Source: an uncultured Eubacteriales bacterium
GTDB lineage: Bacteria; Bacillota; Clostridia; Christensenellales; CAG-138
Reading direction: 5' to 3'
Length of the DNA: 45,600 bases
NCBI GenBank assembly: GCA_902792295.1
Contig: CADAZC010000039.1
Coordinates: 1-45,600, forward strand
Position 1 is the first letter of the stretch, and every line of letters begins with the position of its first letter. Positions 15,316-23,065 of the stretch are shown piece after piece. The notes beneath the pieces are model-generated. The model made no database searches. It was not told where the DNA came from and saw only the letters and a program-made list of their open reading frames with translations. Position numbers and translations under genes: made by a program.

Positions 15316-16065
15316 ATGATTACGGATTCATTTGACAACAAAAGCGAACCGCTGATCACCGTCGAATCGTTTGTCGGACCGCAGAAGCATCTCTGCGACG
15401 TCTGCATCCTGACGTTCTCCGACGTGATTCTGGAAGAGATGCGGACGCGCTTTGCGCTGCGTGAAGTCGACGTTCTTCGTACCGCAAACGGCGACCGTCC
15501 GGTATATCTGTTTGCCTATGAGGACAAAACGCTCGCCGTCATGCTTTGCGGGATCGGCGCCGCGCTTACGGGCGGTCAGGTTGAAGAACTGAACTGGATC
15601 ATCGGTGCAACGAAGTTCGTCATGTTCGGCTCGGCGGGATCCCTGAACCGCGAAGCGACCGCCGGCAGGTATGTGATCCCGACGGAGGCGTATCGCGACG
15701 AGGGCATGTCCTATCACTACGCCCCGCCTGCGGACTATATCGCGGTCAAAAACGCGGACCGCGTCGAGGCGATCTTCCGGGAGCTCGGTCTCCCGTACGT
15801 TTCGGGACGCGTATGGACGACCGACGCGTTCTACCGCGAAACGCGGAATCAGTTTGAAAAGCGCAAAGCGGAGGGCTGTCTTGCGGTCGAAATGGAGGTT
15901 GCGGGCGTCGAGGCGGTGTGCGATTTTTACGGCTTCGAGCTCTATGATTTCCTGGTCACCGGCGACGTGCTGGACGCGCCGGTCTACGAAAACGACGGAC
16001 TGCACAGCGCAAACCATGACCCCGACAAGCTCGATATTGCGTTGGAGATCGCAAGACGGATCTGA
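15316..16065 (+). CDS. Nucleoside phosphorylase-like protein (PNP/UDP family)
   Basis: This 249-aa protein has the PNP/uridine phosphorylase pattern: VMLCGIGAALTGGQVEEL, then VMFGSAGSLN (phosphate/nucleoside pocket), a central YVIPTEAYRDEGMSYHY block and CLAVEMEVAGVEAV (the Met-Glu that contacts the ribose). These enzymes cleave nucleosides with phosphate to base and (deoxy)ribose-1-phosphate. The gene begins 3 bases after the isomerase stop, so the two are co-transcribed. A nucleoside-related step has no obvious place in the sugar pathway. It may supply pentose phosphate or act on a pathway-specific glycosyl compound. The operon link is seen, the role is not known. Confidence 0.82.
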   Translation: MITDSFDNKSEPLITVESFVGPQKHLCDVCILTFSDVILEEMRTRFALREVDVLRTANGDRPVYLFAYEDKTLAVMLCGIGAALTGGQVEELNWIIGATKFVMFGSAGSLNREATAGRYVIPTEAYRDEGMSYHYAPPADYIAVKNADRVEAIFRELGLPYVSGRVWTTDAFYRETRNQFEKRKAEGCLAVEMEVAGVEAVCDFYGFELYDFLVTGDVLDAPVYENDGLHSANHDPDKLDIALEIARRI

Positions 16066-16076
16066 AAAAGCACGCA

Positions 16077-16106
16077 AAAACGGCACGGTCGAAACCGTGC
16101 CGTTTT
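16077..16106 (+). terminator. Bidirectional rho-independent terminator
   Basis: A perfect 13-bp stem AAAACGGCACGGT/ACCGTGCCGTTTT with a CGAA tetraloop lies between the converging phosphorylase-like and GPH symporter genes. The A and T ends let it work in both directions. Confidence 0.93.
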
Positions 16107-16118
16107 GTATTCCGGAAA

Positions 16119-17576
16119 TTACGCCGCTGCGTTTTCCTCGCGCAGGACCTTCTCCTTTTCGACCTGAAGTTCTTCGATACGCTTTTTGCCGAGCGGATAG
16201 ACGAACCGCAGGATGATGAACAGCAGCAGGAACAGCGCCGCGGGAATCATGACCGAGTAGTTATACATGGTCTTCAGCGCGTCCGGCGTGAGACCTTCGG
16301 TCTTCAGCTGGCTGCCGTTATAGCCGATGATCAGCAGCGGCACGTTGATCAGCACCGTTGCGACGGTCTGTCCGAGCTTGCGCATGAAGGTGAAGAACGC
16401 GTAGCTGGTCGCTTCGTCGTTTACGCCGTAGGCGACTTTGTTGTAGTCGATCGCGTCAGCGGCAAGCGCCCAGTTCAGCAGGAAGATGAACGCGGTACCG
16501 ATGCCGCCCATGAGATTCGCAACCAGATACAGCCAGACGTTCGTGATGCCGAACAGCGACAGTACGAACAATGCGGCGTAGAACACCGCGGCGAGAAGAA
16601 CCCCGTAGGAGCAGATCTCGCGGCGGCCGAACCGGTTGCCGAGCTTCGTTGCGAAAAACATGACGATCGCGACAGGCAGATACTGGAATACCATCGGCAG
16701 CATGGTCAGTCCCTGCGCGTTGAAGAACTTGTCGAACAGATAGGTGTTATAGCCGGTCTGGAACATCTGCGCGGCAAGGAACAGCATGGAAGCGATGGAA
16801 ACCGTCATAAACGGACGGCTCTTCAAAAGCGCAAGAATGACTTTCTTGGTCGCGCCCTTTTCCCGCGGCGCGGGACGGGAAACCACGCGTTCCTTGGTCC
16901 AGCGGTAGCAGAGGAAGAAGAATACGATGGCGAGCACTGCGATCAGCGCAGCGCCGATCAGCGTGCGGGTGGGATCCATTACCTTCAGCGCCTTGCCGTC
17001 TGTGCCGAGGATCTTGTTGCCGTTGTCGTCGACCATTGCGACATAGCAGAACGAAGCGAGCAGCATGGCAGGCATTGCGCCGAACGTCGAGCCGATCGAA
17101 CGGAACACGGACAGCGAGGAGCGTTCCTTGTCATCCGAGGTGATGACCTGCGCGAGCGAGCCGTACGGAATGTTGATGCAGGTGTAGACCATGCCGAACA
17201 GGATGTAGGTAAAGTAAATCCACACGGTGCGCCACGTCATCGAAAAGCCCTTGACGTTCAGGAACATCAGAATGCTTGCGATCGCCACGGGCAGCGCGAA
17301 GATCTTGAGCCAGCGGCGGTAGCGTCCGTCGGCGCGCGCAGGCGCCGCGTCGATGATGCGGCCCCAGATCGGGTCGTTGATCGCATCCCAGATGCGGGCG
17401 ACGATCGTCATGATCATAACGCTCAGGACGCTGATCTCCAGAACGTCGGTGCAGAACTTGTTCAGGATGTTCGTCGTCAGACCGAACACCAGACAGCTTG
17501 CGAGGTCGCCGAACGCGTAGCCGATCTTGTCCTTCATTTTGATCCCGCTGGTACGGGAAATGTAAGACTCCTCCAT
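16119..17576 (-). CDS. GPH-family sugar:cation symporter
   Basis: This 485-aa protein has about twelve membrane segments and belongs to the glycoside-pentoside-hexuronide (MelB/YihO/YicJ-like) branch of the major facilitator superfamily. Family markers are the N-terminal KIGYAFGDLASCL, the loop RIWDAINDPIWGRIID, and RYRRWLK after the second helix. It lies 17 bases downstream of the GH31 gene with GGAGGAG before the ATG, so glycoside import and hydrolysis are co-expressed. YihO-type members import sulfoquinovose or its glyceride, but the substrate here depends on the GH31 enzyme's real specificity. A hydrophilic insert (about residues 180-200, DDNGNKILGTDGKAL) lies between two helices. Confidence 0.9.
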   Translation of the reverse strand: MEESYISRTSGIKMKDKIGYAFGDLASCLVFGLTTNILNKFCTDVLEISVLSVMIMTIVARIWDAINDPIWGRIIDAAPARADGRYRRWLKIFALPVAIASILMFLNVKGFSMTWRTVWIYFTYILFGMVYTCINIPYGSLAQVITSDDKERSSLSVFRSIGSTFGAMPAMLLASFCYVAMVDDNGNKILGTDGKALKVMDPTRTLIGAALIAVLAIVFFFLCYRWTKERVVSRPAPREKGATKKVILALLKSRPFMTVSIASMLFLAAQMFQTGYNTYLFDKFFNAQGLTMLPMVFQYLPVAIVMFFATKLGNRFGRREICSYGVLLAAVFYAALFVLSLFGITNVWLYLVANLMGGIGTAFIFLLNWALAADAIDYNKVAYGVNDEATSYAFFTFMRKLGQTVATVLINVPLLIIGYNGSQLKTEGLTPDALKTMYNYSVMIPAALFLLLFIILRFVYPLGKKRIEELQVEKEKVLREENAAA

Positions 17577-17593
17577 TGTTTCTCCTCCGTTTT

Positions 17594-19573
17594 TTATTTG
17601 TTTTCATCCGCAGTTTTGCGGAACAGTTCCGAGTATTCGCTTCCCTTGCGGTAAAACACGGGCGTCTGACCGAGCGGCGCAGGCACGGTATAATCCGCGT
17701 CCCCCGCGTATTCCCTGCCGGACCAGAATCCGATCCACTCGCCCGCGGGCAGGGATACCCTGCGCGTCTTTGCGTGCAGCTTGATCACCGGGCAGACGAA
17801 CAGGTCCTCGCCGAACAGGTAGCTGTACGCGTCGCGGCTCTTTTGGAAATCCATCGCTTCGTAGAAATCCGGACGCATGGCGGGAAGCCCCGCTTTTGCA
17901 AGCGCCTCGCAATGCCTGATATACGGTTTCAGCGCGGCGTGGATCTTCGTGAGCCGGACCGTATGCGCCTTGACCTCCGGCGCGTCGAACTGCGCATTCG
18001 CCCACGGGCGGATCGATTCGTGGCTGCGCATCAAAAGCGAGAATGTGCACATTTCCATCCAGCGGGTAAAGAGCTCCGGTTTACGTTTCATTTTGCCGAA
18101 CGAGAAGAACCCGCCGACGTCGCAATGCACCATCGGCACACCGGAAAACCCGAGCGAGAAGCTCGCAGGCATTACGCACGGCATGCCGTAGTCCTTCGTG
18201 GTGTCGGTGTGCTGGTCGCCGTTCCACAGCACCGGCGCGTAGGTCTGGATCCCGACGTAGCCCGAGCGCATAAAGAACATGATGTCCTTTGCGCCGTACT
18301 CCTCGACCGCCTCGCGGTTCAGCTTCGCCCACAGCACCGGCCAGAGGTTATGCAGCTCCTTCGGATCGCCGTCACGGAGTACGCAGTCGACCGGCAGATA
18401 TTCGCCGAAGTCCGCCATCCAGCCGGACACGCCGAGATCGAGCATGTTCTTTTTGATCAGCACGTCCTTGGTGAAACGCACCGCTTCGGGGTTCGTAAGA
18501 TCGAGCATGCCCGCGTCAAACGTGGTGGACTTGATATGATAGACGCTGCCGTCCGTATGCGTGATCAGATAGCCCTTGTCCCTGCATTCATTGTAGAGCC
18601 GGCTGTCCTTCACGAGATACGGATTGATGTACGCAAGGAAACGCACGCCGCGTTCGTTGAGCTTTTGAATGGCGCTCTTCAGATCGGGATACAGCGTTTC
18701 GTCGACTTCCCAGTTCCAGTAGACCTGCTTTCCCATGACCGTGCGGTTTTCGCCGGACCAGTCCTGACTCCAAACGCCCGCGATCTTCGCGCCCGCGTCA
18801 AGCATGGCGAACGTCTTTTCGAGGATCGTCTGCGTGCCGCCCTGAATGCCGAGGATCATGCCGTCGAAGCACCAGTCTGGCAGATACTGCCGGTTTTCGA
18901 CACGCGCCGCATACGCGGTCAGAAGCGCGTCGAAGCTGTCGCCGAACGTGACCGAGAGCGATTTCGGGCAGGCGTCAAAGACGAACGTATACGTGTCTTT
19001 CCCGAAGGTCGATTTGCCGTCGGATGCGGTGTCGAACCGGATCATCCGCCCGCGATCGGTCACAAAAACCGGCATCGGCGCGTAGCTGCCGATGGCGGAA
19101 TGCGGCTTTTCGCGATACAGGAAACGCGGCAGAAGCGCCTTCTCGATGATCGTCGTTGCTTTGATGTGCTCCGAAACGAAGTTCACGACCGTTTCGCCGC
19201 GCAGGTTCGTCTTGCGGTACTGCTCGCCGCCGCCGAACACCGCTTCGTTTTCGATTGCCGGAAGCCGGAATTCATACGCCCAGCCGTCCTCGCCGGAAAG
19301 CGCAAGCTGCACGCCGTCCGGCAGTTCGGAAACAGCGACCGAAACGCTGTGCCCCTTTGCCGAAAACGTCAGTCCGCCGCCGGTTTCGGACACGTCGGCA
19401 AGCGGGACGCGCTCGACTTCCGTCACGCGTTCCTTCACCGTGCCGCGGTTGGCTTCATACGTTTTTTCACGGCGGATCGCCGTTATGAAAGGAAGATCGG
19501 AAGAATGGACAAAAACCTGCCGATCGCCGAAAGAAAGGATCCGGCGCCCGGATTCAACACTTGATAACAGCAT
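17594..19573 (-). CDS. GH31 alpha-glycosidase of the sulfoquinovosidase (YihQ) type, altered sulfonate pocket
   Basis: This 659-aa cytoplasmic GH31 enzyme has no signal peptide. Alignable landmarks of YihQ-type enzymes are AGVWSQDWSGENRT (Gln270), YINPYLVKD, SGWMADFGEYLP with the nucleophile Asp388, VLWNGDQHTD with the acid/base Asp453, and HCDVGGF. Spacing between these matches YihQ within 2 residues. In characterised sulfoquinovosidases the sulfonate is held by Arg, Trp and Tyr (E. coli R301, W304, Y508). Here the same positions read Gln283, Trp286 and Phe489. The fold and family are firm; sulfoquinovose as the substrate is doubtful. The ATG at 19573 follows AGAGGGG; the ATG at 19603 overlaps the -10 box and is rejected. 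The symporter gene follows 17 bases on. Confidence 0.9.
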   Translation of the reverse strand: MLLSSVESGRRILSFGDRQVFVHSSDLPFITAIRREKTYEANRGTVKERVTEVERVPLADVSETGGGLTFSAKGHSVSVAVSELPDGVQLALSGEDGWAYEFRLPAIENEAVFGGGEQYRKTNLRGETVVNFVSEHIKATTIIEKALLPRFLYREKPHSAIGSYAPMPVFVTDRGRMIRFDTASDGKSTFGKDTYTFVFDACPKSLSVTFGDSFDALLTAYAARVENRQYLPDWCFDGMILGIQGGTQTILEKTFAMLDAGAKIAGVWSQDWSGENRTVMGKQVYWNWEVDETLYPDLKSAIQKLNERGVRFLAYINPYLVKDSRLYNECRDKGYLITHTDGSVYHIKSTTFDAGMLDLTNPEAVRFTKDVLIKKNMLDLGVSGWMADFGEYLPVDCVLRDGDPKELHNLWPVLWAKLNREAVEEYGAKDIMFFMRSGYVGIQTYAPVLWNGDQHTDTTKDYGMPCVMPASFSLGFSGVPMVHCDVGGFFSFGKMKRKPELFTRWMEMCTFSLLMRSHESIRPWANAQFDAPEVKAHTVRLTKIHAALKPYIRHCEALAKAGLPAMRPDFYEAMDFQKSRDAYSYLFGEDLFVCPVIKLHAKTRRVSLPAGEWIGFWSGREYAGDADYTVPAPLGQTPVFYRKGSEYSELFRKTADENK

Positions 19574-19601
19574 AGCATCCCCTCTGAATACCCTTTTTTT
19601 C

Positions 19602-19631
19602 ATGATACAGGAAAAGCCCGTACCGTGTCAA
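19602..19631 (-). promoter_or_regulatory. Promoter of the GH31-symporter operon
   Basis: On the minus strand, TTGACA (19631-19626), 18 bases and TATCAT (19607-19602) precede the GH31 ATG by about 30 bases. The -35 box lies inside the hairpin of the terminator at 19612-19652. Confidence 0.65.
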
Positions 19632-19652
19632 GCATTGACCGGACGGGCTTTT
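19612..19652 (-). terminator. Terminator of the yfcC-type gene (near-symmetric hairpin)
   Basis: A long stem of three segments (GCCCGT/ACGGGC, CCG/CGG and GTCAA/TTGAC, separated by single-base bulges) with a 3-base loop is flanked by AAAA and TTTT. It lies just downstream of the yfcC-type gene on the minus strand. The U tract is short, so termination may be partial, with some read-through into the GH31 gene. Confidence 0.7.
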
Positions 19653-19661
19653 GCGAAACCG

Positions 19662-21045
19662 TCAGTATCCGAACGCGATGCCGAGCGCTAGGAACGCAAC
19701 GACCAGCGCAAGGTTCAGCGCGAACAGCGGCACGCTCTTCTTCACCCATTTGAAGTAGTCGATCCCGATCATCGAGAGCGAGATCAGAAGAACCGGCGAC
19801 GTCGGGAACAGCACGTTCGTATAGCCGTCGGCAAAGGTGTAGATCAGAACGAGCATCTGCTTACTGAGCGGAACGCTGACCACCGCGAGCATACCCATGA
19901 CGAGGATCGCCTTTGCCGTCGAGGACGAAATGAAGAACTCAAGCACGAGAATGATCGCGTACAGCACGAGCGCAACGAGGAACGGGCTGTGCCCGGAAAC
20001 AAGCGTGTTGATCGAATGCACGATCGTCGGCATGATCGCACCCTCGTCGAAGATGTACTTGATCGAGGACGCCAGCGCGATGAACACGATCGTCGGCAGC
20101 GCGCCCACGATCCCCTTCCAAAAGCTCAGAAACACCGGCTTTGCCGCCTTTGCGGAAAGGAAGCCCGCAAGGAGTCCGAAGATCAGGAAGTACGCGATCA
20201 GCACGACCACGGTATAATCGCGCAGCGCGGGAATCGCGGAACACGCGATGATCAGCCCGAGACAAACGAGCAGGAACACGATATACGTCAGCCGGATGCG
20301 CTTTTCGTCCTGCGGCGCGATCGCGTTCTGTTCGTCCGCCGCACCCGCCTCGCGGAGCGTTTCGTCGTGCGCGAGGGTCAAGCTCGACGCCGGGTCTTTT
20401 TTGAGCTTCCGGACGTACAGGAAGACGAAGCCGAGCAGCAGCAGGTACATCACCGATGATCTCGGACGCGAGCAAAACCGTGAACGGATTGGTGATCGCG
20501 CTTGCAAAGCCGAACCCGCAGGCGATGATGCAGACGAGAAATCCCGTGAACGAGTCGTATCCTATCAGCACGCACAGCGCGGTCACGATCGGCAGCATCG
20601 AAAGCATCTCCTCGAACAGTCCGAGGAACGCGCCGAACGCCATAAACACCAGCGCGATCATGCACAGAAGCAGCGCGCGCCGCTTCTGAAACCGTCTTGC
20701 AACGGCGCCGACCAGCGCACGGATGCCGCCGACGTCGTTCATCACCTGAAACGCCGCAAACACCATGACAAGGAACAGCGACAGCATGATCAGCGTCAGC
20801 CCGTTGTCCGAGCCGAACACGAGGAACGGCGCCAGAAGCCCCTTCCAGACCGGAATGCCCTTCGCTCCCTCGACGGGCCGATAGTCCAGATAATCTGTTT
20901 TCCCGTCCGCGGTCGTGCCGAATGCGCCCTTCGGAATCACGTATGTGAGCACGATTGCCGCGAGCATCAGCACGAACAGCAGAACGACGACCTGAATGAA
21001 CGTCTTGGTCGACAGGTTGACGAGTGTTTTACCGTTTTTCTTCAT
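19662..21045 (-). pseudogene. YfcC/DcuC-like membrane carrier, interrupted by a frameshift
   Basis: This gene encodes a carrier of the YfcC/C4-dicarboxylate anaerobic carrier type with about 12 hydrophobic segments. The first frame starts at 21045 (KTFIQVVVLLFVLMLAAIVL, then GFGFASAITNPFTVLLASEIIG). Around 20450-20460 the homologous sequence continues in another frame (VMYLLLLGFVFLYVRKLKKDP) to the stop at 19662. In related carriers some 15-20 residues separate these two blocks, so a short segment is missing and the frame is broken. Each half alone would be non-functional. The start overlaps the acyltransferase gene by 17 bases. The substrate (amino acid, dicarboxylate or peptide) is unknown. 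A real deletion and an assembly error are both possible. Confidence 0.8.
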
Positions 21046-22882
21046 CGCGCATCTCCTTGACGATGTCGACGATCAGCGCCCAGCGCACGACCTGCCGACG
21101 GTTTTCCCTCGGGTAGAAATAGTACTGATCTCCGTTGTAATAGGTCTCAAACTCCGCATCGACGGAGAACGGAAGCGCGGGCAGGGCATCAAAGCCGATC
21201 GTAAACGTCACGCTGTCCGAACGGTAGGAAAAGCCCTCCGCGGAAAGCGTGCAATGTCCTTTTTCGCGCGTTCTGTATTTCCCCGTGTCGCGGAAGATCA
21301 CGGTGTCGACGTCCGCTTCGAGGCGGAGCTCCGGCAGTTCTTTCTTCTCGAGCGCCCTGATTCGCTCATAGTATTCGCCGATCGAGAACGGCTCGTCCTC
21401 GAAAAGATACCGTTCGTTGAGCCGGTGCGTCTTTCCGCACGCCGAACAGACGAGCTCGTTTCCGACGCCCCTCGTGGTATACAGCGCGCCGCAGTCCGCG
21501 CAGCGGTACAGGATATTCTGAAGCCCCTTCGCCTTGTCCGCCTGCCGGAAGACGCCGACCGGATCCTTCGATTCGTCGTAGGCGATCGACTCGTCGATCA
21601 GCCGGTTCAGCGCGTCGTCGGTCATCGCGGCGATCTCGTCCCTGGTGATTACGCGGTCCGCGGAAATAAAGATATCGGTGCGGAAGAAGCGTCTGCGCCA
21701 CTTGGGCTTTGCAAAATACGCGCCGCGGATCTTCGCGATCACGATGTCCGTTTTCAGCCGGCGATAGAACGATGCGCTCCGGTCGACGATCGGATACGAT
21801 CTGCCGTCGACCGAAAGCCGCGCCTCGGGGAAAATGACGACCGGATAGCCCTTTTTCAGCATGCGCATGATCTGCAGCGGGACCGCAACGTCCGGATAAA
21901 AGAGTTTTTTCGGAACGGCGCCGGATTTTGAAGCGATCTTCCGGATCAGCGGGTGCGACAGATAATGCTTGTTGACGACATAGGACGCGTTCATCGGCGC
22001 GCATGAAAGCAGCCGGTTCATATAGTACATGTCGAAGAACGACTCATGATTGCAGAGCACGATGTACGGGGTCTGGAGATCCCGGATCTTTTCATCGTCG
22101 ACGTGCAGGCGCTGACGGTGACGGCAGAACCGGTGCAGCGCGCCGAAAAAGCCGGTCATGAATACCGAATCCGGCGTACACTCGTCCTGCCGGAAATAAA
22201 ACCGGTTGAGGAACAGAAACAGCACGGCAAGCAAAATGCCGGCAAGAAGGACGATGATGAGGATCAGCAGCCAGAACGGAAGATCGTTCGCGATAAAATA
22301 CCGCACCGCAAGCCCCATCAGGTTGGACGTCACGATCGACGGAATAACGCCGGTGGCAACGGTGAAGATGTACCGGGTGTATTTCATTTTCCGGTAGCTG
22401 CCGTAATAGCAGATCGCGCCGAACGGAATCAGCGGCATGATGAACAGCAGATACAGAAGCATCTGCGTGCCGCGGTCTTTTTTGACCTTTGCGGCAAGCT
22501 TTTCGATCTTTTTTTCGTTGCGCTCGTAAGCGTTGCTGGAAAACCGGAACAGCGTGACGAGAACATAGATGATCGTTGCGCCGACGCATACGCCGAGATC
22601 GCACAAAAGCAGCGCGATATAGAACGGATAGCTTAAACCGGATGAAATCTGAATGAACTCCGCGGGAATGAAGACGACGACCATCTGCAGCGCTTCGACC
22701 AGCACGACGGACAGGAAGCCCAGAACGCCGCGGGAAGCCAGAAGCTCCTTTGCGCCGTCGATATCGTTTGCAAGCTCCATGCGGATAAACGGTATCAGAA
22801 TGTCGGAAAGGAACAGCACGAACAGCCCGACGGCTGCAATCAGTGATGCAAGAATGATGATCCTCTGCGTTGTTTTCTTCAT
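21029..22882 (-). CDS. VTT-like membrane domain fused to PlsC acyltransferase and zinc ribbon
   Basis: This is a 617-aa three-part protein. Residues 1-230 are membrane-spanning and resemble the VTT/TVP38 (DedA-like) domain, with a charged loop at 115-140 (NEKKIEKLAAKVKKDRG). Residues 240-440 form a 1-acyl-glycerol-3-phosphate acyltransferase-like domain with NHESFFD (His279, Asp284, the HX4D motif) and IFPEARLS. Then follows a zinc ribbon (CADC...CSAC) and a beta-rich tail with KGHCTLSAEGF. HX4D enzymes acylate lysophosphatidate in phospholipid synthesis; VTT proteins act in lipid movement. I chose the ATG at 22882 because GAGGGCG precedes it and the promoter lies upstream. The longer frame would run into the -35 box. 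Confidence 0.85.
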   Translation of the reverse strand: MKKTTQRIIILASLIAAVGLFVLFLSDILIPFIRMELANDIDGAKELLASRGVLGFLSVVLVEALQMVVVFIPAEFIQISSGLSYPFYIALLLCDLGVCVGATIIYVLVTLFRFSSNAYERNEKKIEKLAAKVKKDRGTQMLLYLLFIMPLIPFGAICYYGSYRKMKYTRYIFTVATGVIPSIVTSNLMGLAVRYFIANDLPFWLLILIIVLLAGILLAVLFLFLNRFYFRQDECTPDSVFMTGFFGALHRFCRHRQRLHVDDEKIRDLQTPYIVLCNHESFFDMYYMNRLLSCAPMNASYVVNKHYLSHPLIRKIASKSGAVPKKLFYPDVAVPLQIMRMLKKGYPVVIFPEARLSVDGRSYPIVDRSASFYRRLKTDIVIAKIRGAYFAKPKWRRRFFRTDIFISADRVITRDEIAAMTDDALNRLIDESIAYDESKDPVGVFRQADKAKGLQNILYRCADCGALYTTRGVGNELVCSACGKTHRLNERYLFEDEPFSIGEYYERIRALEKKELPELRLEADVDTVIFRDTGKYRTREKGHCTLSAEGFSYRSDSVTFTIGFDALPALPFSVDAEFETYYNGDQYYFYPRENRRQVVRWALIVDIVKEMRDEEKR

Positions 22883-22940
22883 GTCGCCCTCTGTCGTTTC
22901 CGTCTGTCGGCGGCATGCGCGGCCCGGCGGATGACAATAT

Positions 22941-22969
22941 ATTGTATAACGAAACGCCATATTTGTCAA
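22941..22969 (-). promoter_or_regulatory. Promoter of the acyltransferase-carrier operon
   Basis: On the minus strand, TTGACA (22969-22964), 17 bases and TACAAT (22946-22941) lie about 60 bases before the ATG at 22882. It is divergent to the kamB gene. Confidence 0.75.
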
Positions 22970-23065
22970 TCAAACGGACTTTCGGCTCTTCCCGCTTTGG
23001 CCCTTTTCTTTTCGATGCGGATATGATATGATAATATGGTTGAAACGATACGAAAGGACGTCCGG

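Noticed and set aside
17576..19564. A 662-codon open frame antisense to the GH31 gene
   Set aside because: Shadow of the GH31 codon pattern; no recognisable domain.
23036..23065. Earlier ATG for kamB
   Set aside because: No ribosome site is present there, while GAAAGGACG precedes the ATG at 23066 and the P-loop lies at the usual distance from it.
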